64,000 bases of DNA from Loripinus fragilis (GCA_964019695.1 OZ026517.1:72436665-72500664), one strand, 5' to 3'. Positions 24,775 to 36,180 are shown, counted from the first letter of the stretch. Notes: generated by a model from the letters alone, not told the origin. A program made the numbers and translations.

Positions 24775-25030
24775 AACTTTTTTATTTGTTGATTTACGAA
24801 CCTAAGTATGAAAAAATTAAAATTTAATTTCTAAAAAAAATATTATTTTATCCGCCGACTCTAAATATTATTTGTTTGGTTGAAAAAAATAATATTTTTT
24901 TGAGGTTCTGTCTGTGCATTTTTGAGAATGACATTGTTAAAAGTGTTCAGATTTTTAGGAAAATGATAAAATATTTAAAGATTTAATACAGACTGTTGGT
25001 TTACCTATTACTAGTTTGACTGTTTCTGGA
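24775..25030 (+). mobile_element. Partial relative of the 32311 element
   Basis: Shares ttgttgatttacgaacc, gccgactctaaatattattt, gttctgtctgtgcatttttg, and agatttaatacagactgttg with 32311-32693, lacking the right end. Confidence 0.7.
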
Positions 25031-25059
25031 GATAAAAAAAAATAAAAGAAAAATGAAAT

Positions 25060-25860
25060 AAAAAGCTGAAAATATCAATTCGCTTACAAACCATATTTAC
25101 CCTAAAGGTATAAACAGATAAAGCATGGTTCGTTAACAATCTATATTTACCCTTAATATTAGAACAGACAAAGCATAATTCACACACCATATTGACCCCA
25201 AAATTTAGAACAGATAAAGCATAATTTACCCACATACTATAGTTTCTTTACCCTTACTATTAAGACAGATAAAATGCAATCTGCTTACACACCAGTTATA
25301 TCCTTGGTATAATAACACAATTCGCTTACTCACCATATTTACTCAACCCTTACTTTAAGAACAGATAAAAATAATTTGCCCAGACACCATAACTATTAGA
25401 ACAGATAAAACTCAATTCGCTCACAAACCACTTTTATCTTGGAATATTAAAACACACATCGCTCACACATCGTAACTTACTATTAGAACAGATAAAAAAT
25501 AATTTGCCCAGACACCATAACTATTAGAACAGATAAAACACATATCGCCCACACACCATAACTTACTATTAGAACAGATCAGAACACAATTTGGATGCAC
25601 ACCGTTTTATACTGTGTATCAAAACACACTCCACCCACACACCATATTTACTTTACCCTTAGAATTAGAACAGCTAAAACGCAATTTGATTGCACGCCAG
25701 TTTTATCGTGATCATCTAGAGTGAAATTCGAAAACACACCATATTTATTCTAGATATTAGACAAGCAAATCAACAATTCGCTAAGATATCCTGTTGTCTT
25801 GACCTCACATATTAGAACAGATGAAGCATAACTTTCTTGCACACCAATTAACTCTGTATA
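25060..25860 (+). repeat. Degenerate minisatellite of 'agaacagataaa...cacaccatattta' units
   Basis: At least ten imperfect units, spaced roughly 50-75 bp, each with (t)tagaacagataaa, a ..caattcgc.. block and cacaccat. Indels between units suggest an old array. Confidence 0.75.
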
Positions 25861-26272
25861 TTAAATATTAAATATTGAATACTATGTGTAAAGCATTGAA
25901 CAGTCACAGGCGTTGGTCCCGTGATTATATCAAAACTTCTTGTAAAATCAAAGGTTTAAGCATTTCAAACATTCCATTAAACAAAGACCATGCTCTATTC
26001 AAATACAAATGTACATAAAAATATTCAAAGCATGAACCTAACAGAGAACTATTATGTATAACACATTAATGTTGGTTCTGTAAAAAAAATATACTTGCAG
26101 CGATAAGCGACTAGAGACCTAGTTGGCACGATACATGCTTTCCCGTTGAGACCGAAAAAATCTAAACCCCAGACATTTCAAAATATGTAAGGAGAGACCT
26201 CACACACAAAGAGATATTTTTGTAATCATCCAGCAAGAGACTGTTATTTTACATTGAGAAACAACATCATTT

Positions 26273-26509
26273 GAGCCAGTGCATGAGATTTCCAACAATA
26301 CGATATGTGCGACCAGCAAAGCCTCAGATCAGCCTGCGCATATGCGCAGTCTGATCAGAGCCTTTGCTAGTCGCTTGAGTATTCTATGTTTGTTAAGCTA
26401 CTGACTGAACACCATTTGGAGGTTCTAAGCATAACAGGAGGCTGCAGAGGCTCATCTGAGTCTACACTTGTCAAAATGTCAAATTGTTGGAAATCTCATG
26501 CCGCGGCTC
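26273..26509 (+). mobile_element. 237-bp inverted-repeat MITE, family A copy 3
   Basis: Opposite orientation to copies 1 and 2. Left end gagccagtgcatgagattt, right end ends in ccgcggctc. Internal tgcgcatatgcgca is intact. Confidence 0.85.
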
Positions 26510-27725
26510 ATACCTAGGCAATTGATCTAACAGTGCTCGTACTGATATTGCAGTTCAACTGAAAGTTGCTGGTTTCACTTTATACTGTGAAACTATTGGG
26601 TTAAATGTTCTTAAAGCTGCATAGTCTGTTACTTTTGATCTTTTTATTTTAGAACTAATGTTTCTATTTTTCAAGAACACAGTAAAAAACTAAAATTCAG
26701 GTATACATTTTACCAATTTCGTAAATCTTAACAATTTATCAGTATCAAAACAACAGCATTTATGTTAAAATTAACTGTCTATAATTATTGGAGGGACGCA
26801 AATAATTTCCAACAAGAGAAAAAACACACCTGCTTTATAAGATAATTCACCTTTCCTTGCAGTTTTCAGCTATATTGAACAGATTTATTGTGAAAACATA
26901 ACTAAATTCTGCTTTTACAAATGATTTAAAAACAAAATAAAAAATTTCGAAAAATGTTCATAGTTGCAGACTAAGTCTCTTTAAATGTTCTATTTTTCAG
27001 TTTATTTGCCTTATTGCTTACCTCATCCTAAAAGAAAGTCACTTGCCAGTTTTCATATGTGCTCTTCTTCAAATCATTACCATTTTTGAAGGGAATGGGG
27101 CTTAATCTTTTTTTAAATCTTCACCAAAATTTATGTTGTTATTCAAATGCATAATTATTGTTAAAATGCATAGATTGTTTCTAACTTATTCAATGTATCA
27201 TCACAGAGGGGCAAAGATAAGCATCAAGCACCAACTTACCGATTTAAGTTTTAGTTCGGGGATGTCATTAAACCGGAAGTCTATTTTTGCTGTAAAAGTC
27301 AATTGCTGGTTTTCAGATTGGAAATGAAACCCCATTTTTCTCAAGGTCCCATGTATAGCTAAAGCGTTGAAATTGAGATATACGTTTTGCATTTAAAAGT
27401 AGGAATTACATGAGTAACTACTGTTTTGTTCATTATTGCACCGAAGGTAATGATAATTCTCAAAGAAACAGTCATATTTTATCTATTAAACACAGAAAAC
27501 TACACACATAGGCGTGAAACCTGTATCTTTTTTTTTGGGGGGGGGCGCAAAACATAAGCTTTAGACGTGATTGTTTTATTCCTAACTTTATTAAATCATA
27601 TACCTTAGTACGTTGATACATGTACTCAGCAGTTCGAGTGATTTCATCCCTAATAACAAACGAACAGCCAGTAAGATGACAGGATATTAATCACTCTCTA
27701 GAGAACCCAGTGATTATCAACTCAC

Positions 27726-27949
27726 TAAACGCATAAAAGCCTAGCGTCCTTTTTATGGGACATCGGCAAACAGTACATACCAGATCAGTCACCGCAAAAT
27801 GCAGCGTCTGATCAAATTCTCCACTGTTTGCAAACAGAAGTTTCTTTTAAAAATTTCAATAAAAAAATACCACCCAACAACCCTAAAATTGGAAGTGGAC
27901 TCGTCCAATTTGTTAAGGGTGGGAAAATACATTCGACATAAGTGGGTTA
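27726..27949 (+). mobile_element. Inverted-repeat element, family C copy 3
   Basis: Same layout as the 22535 copy: cataaaagcctagcgtcc, central caaacagt..cactgtttg hairpin, gtggactcgtccaatt and terminal gtgggtta. More diverged at the left end. Confidence 0.72.
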
Positions 27950-28027
27950 ATAAACCAACCGTCTTGTCTGTAAAGGCAAAGTTCACATTTTCAATCCTGT
28001 TAATCCTGAAAACTGGTAAACAGGTTC

Positions 28028-28235
28028 TTTGACAAACAGTGAAGAGCCAGATGATAAGACGGCATTCCATCAGGGTCTGCACGTTTTGCTAAGATAAAAA
28101 AATATTCAGTGACAAAAATACATGAGTATTTAGAAACGTCTACCTGCTACCCCTTAAAACACAAAATTGACTATCCCATACTTATTGTATCAATATATTT
28201 TGGTAAATCCATCAGAATGATGAGTGTTAAACAAT
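28028..28235 (+). mobile_element. Hairpin-bearing dispersed element, family B copy
   Basis: Opposite orientation: tttgacaaacagtgaag, hairpin, cagggtctgcac, gctaagataaaaaaatatt, cccatacttattgtatcaat. Ends 20 bp before the acceptor of the 28256 exon. Confidence 0.7.
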
Positions 28236-28255
28236 GATTTTTATTTTGTTTTCAG

Positions 28256-28349
28256 AATGGTACTATAGAATGCCGTAACGTGGATTGTCCCCCTGCGGAA
28301 TGTCCCCATCCAGTGTATAGAGAGGGAGAATGTTGCCCTGTTTGTTTGA
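28256..28349 (+). CDS. NELL: NELL exon: second half of VWC1
   Basis: Thirty-one codons plus one base. Encodes NGTIECRNVDCPPAECPHPV... and ends with the E-C-C-P-V-C signature that closes VWC domains. An N-glycosylation sequon (NGT, N188) lies at the start. Acceptor tgttttcag, donor GTAAGT at 28350. Splitting a VWC domain into two exons after the C-x-C is repeated in VWC2 of this gene. Confidence 0.94.
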
Positions 28350-30005
28350 GTAAGTTATTTAATATTTCGTGATGGTATTGATTCCACATTTATTGACCCC
28401 ATAAATGGTAACATCTTACTTTTATATTGCTCAAATTGTACCACAAAAATTTCAGGGGTTCCCCTCAAGCACTTTTTGTCATATGGGACAGTTGTACTTA
28501 AAAGCACATTTGTTTCTTTACAATAACAGAAATGAAGGCAGTTCAGTCAAAATAATATCTTGGAAACAGAAAATCAAATGGTTGTATTAAAGTGTTTGCT
28601 GCAAACCCTCTTTTTAAGACAAATGTGTCTTTAAATTGCCAGAACAGATACATTTATATCACTGTTATTCATTTAGCAGAAATGTTAGGTGTTTTGGGCC
28701 AGATCAACATAGCGTTTGAGAAGAGTCTGATAACGCCTGCTAGTTTCGACTACAGCTAGTTAAGGGTGTAAAACATTGGTACCTGTTGTCTGGCTGTATA
28801 ACCTGAATTCAGACATCATAAATTAAAAACGACTTCTAAGCCTCATCCTACGAAAACATTATATTGCACTGTAAGCCAATATTATTACCTTCTTCTTTGT
28901 GGATACAAATGGCTCTCATTAATACATGGTTCATTTAAACACATTTTCTTTTTTGGGATGCACACTCTCGTCAGAGCGCCTTCGCTGCTCACATTTATAA
29001 AATATGGAAGACACTAAAAATTAGATCTATAACCCCCACTGAGTAGCTACGTATGCGAGTTTTGAAATAGTGACGTTTTGTGTGCAATGCATACCGAAAT
29101 GTCTTGAGTACAGTCTCAGACTCAAAATGAAGCGCAATGATTGGTTGCTTGCAGACATGTGTCCGCAAGCAGCCAATCATTGCGCTTTATTTTGAGTCTG
29201 AGACTGTACTCAAGTGTTATAACCTCGAGGCATTTTCTGGCCCATATTCAAGTACCTTTTAAGTTGAGTAGGCTCTTTTGTGATACTGATCAATATTTCT
29301 GTTTAAGCATGTCTGTAGATTATAACTCAGACAAGTGATAGGTTCGCCAAGGTCATTTTTCTCTCTTTGATTTGGCAATCGGTGATGGTTTTGCCTCTAC
29401 GCTGATTCTAAAGACTACAATTTATTATCAATCGCTAGATGATCACAAAATTTACTCTTTGATAAATCCCAATAAATCACAAAATAGTTTGTCTGCGATA
29501 TTTCTTGTTGGAATTACACTTGATAATTTCTTAGCATTGGTTGCATGACTCATATTTTATCTGATTGACAATTATTTGGACCCGCCCATAAAGATGTGGT
29601 ACATATCGCATAGGTACTATCGATGCAGAACTGAAATCCCTGATATGTGCAATTTACCATCCAATATTTATTGTATCAATTGAGGCTCCGAAGGTATTCA
29701 ACTTGTTTCATGCTTAACTTAACTGAGCATGAAATTTCGACTGCTCATAAAGCTAAAATGCTGGAAAGATTACGTCTTGCTTTCAAACGCTCAGATGGTG
29801 TATTTATCATGTTAATAAATGTTAAAGTGCCAACAATTGTTGGCATTTTAACAATTATGAGCATAATAAATGTCCTGTTTAGTTGGGCTGAGCATGAAAA
29901 AGAAAGTTTTATAGCCTTGGGGCCTGAAGAAGTTCAGTTGTAGCAATCATATAGAATTTTTTTTCTTATAATAGTATAAAAAGTTGTCCTTTTGATATCT
30001 TTCAG
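28350..30005 (+). other. Intron 5
   Basis: Contains a near-perfect palindrome (29103-29214) and a degenerate inverted-repeat element with 'gagcatgaaa' ends (about 29705-29905). The acceptor is tctttcag ending at 30005. Other stretches are AT-rich and unassigned. Confidence 0.82.
29103..29214. repeat. Near-perfect palindrome (112 bp)
   Basis: Arms begin cttgagtacagtctcagact and end agtctgagactgtactcaag; inner arms gcgcaatgattggttgcttg / caagcagccaatcattgcgc. The loop is only a few bases, so transcripts would form a hairpin of about 50 bp. Confidence 0.9.
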
Positions 30006-30085
30006 CCAATTGTTACTACAGTGGTAAATATTTTGACCATGGAGAAGGACTTAGTCCAAGAGTGTGTGTCACGTGCACTTGTGAT
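30006..30085 (+). CDS. NELL: NELL exon: first half of VWC2
   Basis: Two bases complete a Thr codon, then 26 codons encode NCYYSGKYFDHGEGLSPRVC and the C-x-x-C-x-C-D end. The Cys-Tyr-x-x-Gly-x-x-x-x-x-G-E/D-x-L start is the usual VWC pattern. In vertebrate NELL the matching segment begins with C-x-x-x-G-K-V. Donor GTAAGT at 30086, phase 0. Confidence 0.92.
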
Positions 30086-30248
30086 GTAAGTATTTAACTT
30101 CATAGTTTATTTTTTATCTTTATGATAAACAGAGAAAAATACTTTGTTTCCATGACATGAAAATCTGGAACATCGACAAAGAGTCTGCCAGCATATTCAG
30201 CCAAACATGAGTGATAGAGTTTTCATTCCATAGAAAAATAATGTATTA

Positions 30249-31534
30249 CGAGGGCTGTTCAAATATGAATGCAAGTAGCTTCATAACTTTCTTCACATTT
30301 ATGCTACGAAAAAATGGTAACCGTTTCTATAAAGGACTATATGTCACCATTAAACTGGCACCAGACCTAAAGAAAAATACAATATATTTATTGAGCTATA
30401 GCCCTTTGAATGAGGGTCACGTTAGTATACTAACAAACTCAATGCTTCGAACATATACCAGTGATATAGACGAGCGTATATTTCTTCGATAAACAAGTGA
30501 AATTTCTTGAAATTTTTAAGGAAGTATCCCCACATTCTTATATAATGATTCTGTGAAAGTTGCGAAAATCGGACATGCTTTTGTTAAATTACAATGAATC
30601 GTTTTCACTAAAGTCTCCTTATGTTTGGAAATAAATGGTAAACAAAACACCACCTTTCAGTTTTCAGTTAAACTTATCTCTAACAAAATGCACGAAGCAA
30701 CATTTAAACTAGTTTTAACTCGAAGACAATATGTTGATCGCTAATACTGAGTTGTTGCTACAAATTATTGATGGATAGTGGGTAATTTTTAAACGCTGCA
30801 AAGCATTTTTACACATTCAAAAATACCTTAATTGAAGGGGTTATAGAAATTATACTTAATTTTTTTGTCATAACACTGCGGCTTTATTCTAAATTTGAAC
30901 GTTAACTTTAAGTTTGACCACTATATGCATTATTTACAATAAAATTACTCAGCTGGTCTGGAGGACTAGACAGATGGAACATATTTTAATTAATGTAAAC
31001 AAGTCATTAAGAAGCAGAAAAAAGCTTGAAAAATGATATAAAATGTGATAACTCTGTAAATAGAGGACGGCGCGTTTTGAAAACTCCCTTATGACATATT
31101 TAGCATGTTTTCAGCAAAACGCAAAGAAAACGACACTGCGATGTTCATTATAACATCACCAGTAGATAACTCAAAATGACTTTTTTCATAAAATTAATGA
31201 CGTCACAAACGTGCCTGTTTTCTCGAGGTTGAAACAGGATTATATAAACGTTTTCCTGCAAGCAACTTTTAGATTGTACTTAAACTTGCATCTAAAATTT
31301 GGTGCCATTTTGTCTAAATTTTATAAAGATATGACACTATATCGGCACATGTACCAAATCGTGCATTGCAATTTGCTTCAGAAAAACTTCAGTATACAGG
31401 AATGGCCTTTATATAAAGTTCTGTAACTCGAGAAATATAGTGCGTGTTTCTTTATGTTTGGTATGCCATTTTGTCGTAGCATATATGTGAAGAAAGTTAT
31501 GAAGCTATTTGCATTCATATTTGAACAGCCCTCG
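30249..31534. mobile_element. 1286-bp Tc1/mariner-sized element with about 50-bp inverted ends and TA flanks
   Basis: Left cgagggctgttcaaatatga, right tcatatttgaacagccctcg; the pairing continues through gcttcataactttcttcaca / tgtgaagaaagttatgaagc. TA stands on both sides (30247-30248 and 31535-31536), the Tc1/mariner target. Length matches mariner elements, but no transposase frame is visible in either direction, so it is decayed or non-autonomous. Confidence 0.78.
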
Positions 31535-32310
31535 TATTCTGTGTATTCCATATATTATATACCATTTTAGTGTTTGCAAGAACAAAAGAGACAGAAAAAG
31601 ACAATGAAAGTTTCACAAGAAAGAAAAAAACGTAGTTACACACAGGCAGACAGGAATCATATTCACTAGTGAAATAAATTCATATTCACTAGTGAAATAT
31701 GTCGCTGCTCAAGATACATAAGCTATTTCAAAAAAAACATAGTTACCATATAACACTAGTGGAATATTTCACTCCTCAAAATGCTAAACTATCTTACTGC
31801 AAAACAATGGGAAATACATGCTATGAATATATTTCCATGTAATTCACTTGTTGCCATGTACATGTACTGTGATTCAGCAACAGTTATTGTCTTTGAGCCA
31901 CAACATTTGTTAATGGGACTTTTTGTATGTATGTAAATACCATTTTCTTTATAGTTTATTTGCAAAAAATAAATAGTATTATTATGTTTGAGTAAATTCC
32001 TTTTGTTTGGAATATTTATTGAAATAACACGTTATACTTTAAATTTAGATAGTTCTTTATATATTTAAGGGGTCACAATTAAACATACTTAAATGTATCT
32101 CTGCCCTGGAAATAGTTTTTAGCTTAGTAAAGCTCCAGTTCTATTTGTGGTATGGCCTGTTGTTCCTCATGCTTTTCACATTTGCCATCTCCTGCCAAAG
32201 CTATAGTTGGAATGAGCTGAAACATAATTGGAGGCATTATGGCAAAATGGAAATTTAGAATTGCAGTCATGGTGGTCATCTTGAACTTCTTGAAACCAGA
32301 AATACTCCCT

Positions 32311-32693
32311 TAGGCCAGATTTTTTATTAGTTGATTTACAAACCCTCCTACTGTAATTTTCGGGAAAGTAGAAAAAAACTTAATTTCTAAAATTATTTCT
32401 TTATTTTAAACGCCGACTCAAAATATTATTTGTTTCGTTGAAAAAAAAACAATATATTTTTGAAGTTCTGTCTGTGTATTTTTGAGAGTGACACTGTTAA
32501 AAATGATTGTCCTATCCAGATGTTTAGGAAAATGATGAAATATTTAAAGATTTAATACAGACTGTTGGTTTACCTTACTAGTTTTACTGTTTTTTATGGA
32601 GATATAAAAAATCTCTAAAAACGACCAGTTATCCCCCACCCTAAATCTGAAAGTTTCTTCCCGTAAATCAACTAATAAAAACATCTGGCCTTA
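32311..32693. mobile_element. PIF/Harbinger-like MITE with TTA target duplication
   Basis: Ends ggccagattttttattagtt / aactaataaaaacatctggcc, about 28 bp inverted, flanked by TTA on both sides (32310-32312, 32691-32693). A 3-bp TWA duplication is typical of the PIF/Harbinger group. Non-coding, AT-rich body. Confidence 0.75.
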
Positions 32694-32839
32694 CCATATA
32701 TGTGATTGCACCAAAACTTTGTCAACATGAAGATTCAGAATCACAAAAATCGGTCCATTCCGATATCTAAGATGTCCATCGTGACAGCAGTCTTAAAATT
32801 TTCACACAACATCTACGTAATAGCTATATAATGGGTTGT

Positions 32840-32896
32840 CCTCATGTACGTGAAGATAATCCACTATCTTTAGCGAGTGGATTATCTTACGTACAG
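32840..32896. repeat. Hairpin
   Basis: gtacgtgaagataatccact and agtggattatcttacgtac are inverted arms around a 13-base loop. Confidence 0.8.
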
Positions 32897-33032
32897 GTGA
32901 ACCAACATGGTATAACTATTTTATACCTCCTTTATCAGTGTAGACCTTGCACATCATGAAGTATTTCGTGCTAAAGTTGGTAAGGGTGGTTTAATGAACC
33001 ATATGTCAGATCTAAGCGTTGTCATTTTCTAG

Positions 33033-33144
33033 AATGGTATGATGGTATGTGAACGACAGGACCCACAGACCACGTGTCCAAAACTTGAGTGTGACGAGAG
33101 TGAAGTTATCCATATACAAGACGAGTGCTGTCCTGTCTGTAAAG
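33033..33144 (+). CDS. NELL: NELL exon: second half of VWC2
   Basis: Thirty-seven codons plus one base. Encodes NGMMVCERQDPQTTCPKLEC and closes with D-E-C-C-P-V-C-K. Cysteine spacing fits VWC. The donor is AAG|GTATAT at 33145, weaker than the others but in the right phase (1) for the following EGF exon, which starts with the second and third bases of a Gly codon. Confidence 0.92.
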
Positions 33145-33856
33145 GTATATGCTAGTGACATAATCATACAAAATGTTAGCATTTAATTAGAAATTAATGG
33201 ACCAGAACCTGAGATTTGGATACTTATTGCATTATCGAGGATGAGGACTAAGCCAAATTTTTGTTGACAGTATCGTATGTATTCATGGGTGAAAGTTTTC
33301 ATGATTAATCCTGAATTCATGATTAAGAAGCTGACTTTCCATAGAGAGTCAGACTCAAAATGCTGTATTAAGTTGATTATAATAGCTTCTCTAATAAGTT
33401 TTCAGATTATCTAAGCACATTTAACCATTTTAACTTGAAATTATTCATTTTTGTAGGCATCCTGCAAGTTTTAAAATTTGAATTTCTAAAGTACAGGATT
33501 TGGAAATTTTGAACTTTCACCCATGTGTATTTCATTAAACGAAGTAAAACATGTCTTTATTGCATGAGTGGTGCAGCCACAAATGAAATATATTTTTCTC
33601 ACTTTATGGAAGGAATTAAAGGTCAAAGTAATATTTGTTTTGTTTTGTAATATACAACCAATAAAATACAATAAATTCAACATTTCTTAGAGACATAAAT
33701 ACTAGTGCATGAGCAAAAAAAAATACTTTTGTTGTTTTGGGTTTGTTTAATTGGTTGAAATATATACTTTTTATATTGCACCTACAATCATATTCAAAAC
33801 ATATAATCCGTTAAGTATTTATTTTAGTATGTAATATTAACATATATTTTACACAG
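33145..33856 (+). other. Intron 7 (712 bp)
   Basis: Shortest intron. A third of it is an inverted-repeat element (33284-33525) with 'catgggtgaaag' ends. The acceptor follows an AT-rich tract (ttttacacag, ending 33856). Confidence 0.85.
33284..33525 (+). mobile_element. Inverted-repeat element (family G) copy
   Basis: catgggtgaaagttttcatg at the left, gaactttcacccatg at the right, with an internal gactttccatagagagtc hairpin. Confidence 0.78.
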
Positions 33857-33976
33857 GTACTGATTTTTGTGCTGCTGGGAATGACTGCCACCACAACGCA
33901 TCATGTGTAAACCTGGCAACAAGATACGCGTGTGCGTGTAAACATGGTTTTACCGGCACAGGACAGATTTGTGAAG
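33857..33976 (+). CDS. NELL: NELL exon: EGF domain 1
   Basis: A single-exon, phase 1-1 EGF domain, as is usual for EGF modules. Six cysteines sit at residues 287, 293, 299, 308, 310 and 321 with the C-x5-C-x5-C-x8-C-x-C-x10-C spacing. It starts D-F-C, matching the N-F-C start of the first EGF in vertebrate NELL, and lacks the D-x-D-E calcium motif. HNAS gives an N-glycosylation sequon (N296). Acceptor acacag, donor GTATGA at 33977. Confidence 0.94.
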
Positions 33977-34114
33977 GTATGAATAACTATAATTGATTGC
34001 TAGGGTCAAGTCAAGTAACTGAGTCAATTACGCAGCTTCGCACACGCGTAATGAAAATTGTATATATTCAAGTGAAAGCATCTTATGGATATCATGTTTT
34101 TGAACCATAGTTAA

Positions 34115-34169
34115 GGGACTGCTCTTAAAGAAAAGAATTCGCTCCCTATGGGAGCAAATTCTTTCCCTT
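34115..34169. repeat. Hairpin
   Basis: ggactgctcttaaagaaaag.. / ..ctttcccttaagtgaagtcc, centre gctccctatgggagc. Confidence 0.75.
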
Positions 34170-34360
34170 AAGTGAAGTCCCATTAGAAAAGGGATGAATT
34201 TGGTAATAATCGTTCCTCGTTTCAGTTATCTCCCTTTGATGTGATTATCTATGTCAGAGTTCTGTCTACACCCAGGGCAGTAAGTTAATTGGACCATTGC
34301 AAGTAATGAAGATCAGAATGAGACTCAAATAACAACATTTTCTGGGCTCAAGGGCTGTCT

Positions 34361-35160
34361 CATCAAATGTGATGTGATTTAAATATTTTAATCAGTAAAG
34401 GCAAATATGATGCTGTCTGAACTTACTAGAGGTCCAATGTACCTGACCATATCACTCAATCATTGGAAATTTTATTATCTACATTCTGTCTGTCTCATCA
34501 AATGTGTTGTGATTTAAATATTTTAATCAGTAAAGGCAAATATGATGCTGTCTGAACTTACTAGAGGTCCAATGTACCTGACCATATCATTCAATCATTG
34601 GAAATTTTATTATCTACATTCTGTCTGTCTCATCAAATGTGTTGTGATTTAAATATTTTAATCAGTAAAGGCAAATATGATGCTGTCTGAACTTACTAGA
34701 GGTCCAATGTACCTGATCATATCACTCAATCATTGGAAATTTAATTATCTACATTCTGTCTGTCTCATCAAATGTGTTGTGATTTAAATATTTTAATCAG
34801 TAAAGGCAAAAATGATGCTGTCTGAACTTACTAGAGGTCCAATGTACCTGACCATATCATTCAATCATTGGAAGTGTTATTATCAAAGTTCTGTCTGTCT
34901 CATCAAATGTGTTGTGATTTAAATATTTTAATCAGTAAATGCAAAAATGATGCTGTCTGAACTTACTAGAGGTCCAATGTACCTGACCATATCACTCAAT
35001 CATTGGAAATTTTATTATCTACATTCTGTCTGTCTCATCAAATGTGTTGTGATTTAAATATTTTAATCAGTAAAGGCAAAAATGATGCTGTCTGAACTTA
35101 CTAGAGGTCCAATGTACCTGACCATATCACTCAATCATTGGAAGTGTTATTATCTAAGTT
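34361..35160 (+). repeat. Tandem array, about 6 copies of exactly 135 bp
   Basis: The phrase catcaaatgtg starts at 34361, 34496, 34631, 34766, 34901 and 35036, always 135 bp apart with no indel. Copies differ by a few substitutions (aaatatgat/aaaaatgat, attttatt/agtgttatt). Intronic, no long ORF although the unit is a multiple of three. Confidence 0.95.
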
Positions 35161-35395
35161 CATTTGAAAAAGTGAGGTACATAACCAGATGCCAATCTGC
35201 TTGTTCCATCTTGAGATGTAAGAACTGCTTGGAATAACAGTATCAATCACTTAAGATACTTGTGCCAGCTTAATTCATATACTAGATTAATCATTGAAGA
35301 CGAGTATGTATACAACAAACAAGTGAATAATACCAAAACTAAACTTGTTTAGTGGTCGACAGGTTCAAAATTCGAAAATTGCTGAATTTTATAAG

Positions 35396-35755
35396 CATGG
35401 GTGAAAGTTTTTGGATTATTCCTGAATTCAGGATTTTGAGGCTGACTTTCCACAGAAAGTCAGCCTCAAAATGCTGAAGTATGAAGATTACAATAGTTTC
35501 TCTGATTTATATTGGGTATGTCTAAAGACGATTGACCATATAGAATTAAGTAAGGGTGCAAAGATCAGGAATCGATACAATCAAGTACCACACCTGACCC
35601 AGGATACCAATGTGAAGGTGACACACTCACAGTTATACACCACAAACGAGAGTCAAGAAAAAAACTCAAATTGTAAATATTTAATGGGCATACTGCATGT
35701 TTAAGATCAGAATTTCGAAAGTTCAGGATTTTTGAAAATTGATCTTTCACCCATG
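35396..35755 (+). mobile_element. Inverted-repeat element (family G) interrupted by a family H fragment
   Basis: Outer ends catgggtgaaagttt and gatctttcacccatg. At about 35552-35658 a fragment of the family H repeat (ggtgcaaagatcaggaatcg ... ccacaaacgagagtcaaga) interrupts sequence that is continuous in the 33284 copy. Confidence 0.75.
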
Positions 35756-35784
35756 AATGTTTTTTAATCGAAATGCAAGAGAGT

Positions 35785-36060
35785 ATGACCAGGAGAGTCC
35801 ACAATCATATACTACAGATCAATCCATAGCACCGTGAGGAAGAGACACAGAACACTAACAGTCACACAACAGCAAGAACACAAAATACAGCAATTAGCTC
35901 TCTGTTCCTCAGCGAGATGATTTCAAAACTAGCAAGGATACTAAATACTGCACTCTAAAACAAGGTACAAACACAAAAAAAACACAAACAATTGGAGAAA
36001 CAAAAGAATGAATCAACACACAATGGGAGAAACGTCTTAGGATGGACAGTAGCTGAGACA
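35785..36060 (+). repeat. Dispersed repeat (family I) copy
   Basis: tatgaccaggagagtccacaatc, caccgtgaggaagagacaca, ttagctctctgttcctcagc, ttcaaaactagcaaggat are collinear with 46061-46330. Confidence 0.6.
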
Positions 36061-36180
36061 ACCGGCGAGCTCAAATGAATATATAGTATATAGTGGTCAA
36101 ATCTTCGCCATAGCTTCGACTTAATATGTTAAAACACAAAAATTATTAGTTCTGGAAGCCTCCTTACTTGTGCAATAATT

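Larger units (their letters stand above)
23053..28255 (+). other. Intron 4 (5.2 kb)
   Basis: Starts with a 237-bp inverted-repeat element 36 bp past the donor, followed by degenerate hairpin elements (23508-23672, 23960-24185, 24483-24673), an A/T-rich Harbinger-element relative (about 24775-25030), a degenerate minisatellite (25060-25860), another 237-bp element (26273-26509), and elements at 27726-27949 and 28028-28235. About 26520-27700 holds nothing I recognise. Confidence 0.8.
30086..33032 (+). other. Intron 6
   Basis: Carries the 1286-bp element with long terminal inverted repeats (30249-31534), a Harbinger-like element (32311-32693) and a hairpin (32840-32896). The segment 31540-32310 is AT-rich with no recognised content. 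The acceptor is ttttctag at 33025-33032. Confidence 0.82.

Noticed and set aside
30211..30492. 93-codon frame as a mariner transposase piece
   Set aside because: It starts in the inverted end and shows no DD(D/E) or helix-turn-helix features that I can recognise.
34361..35160. CRISPR-like array or coding repeat
   Set aside because: Whole 135-bp units are repeated with no spacer pattern, and stops interrupt the frames.
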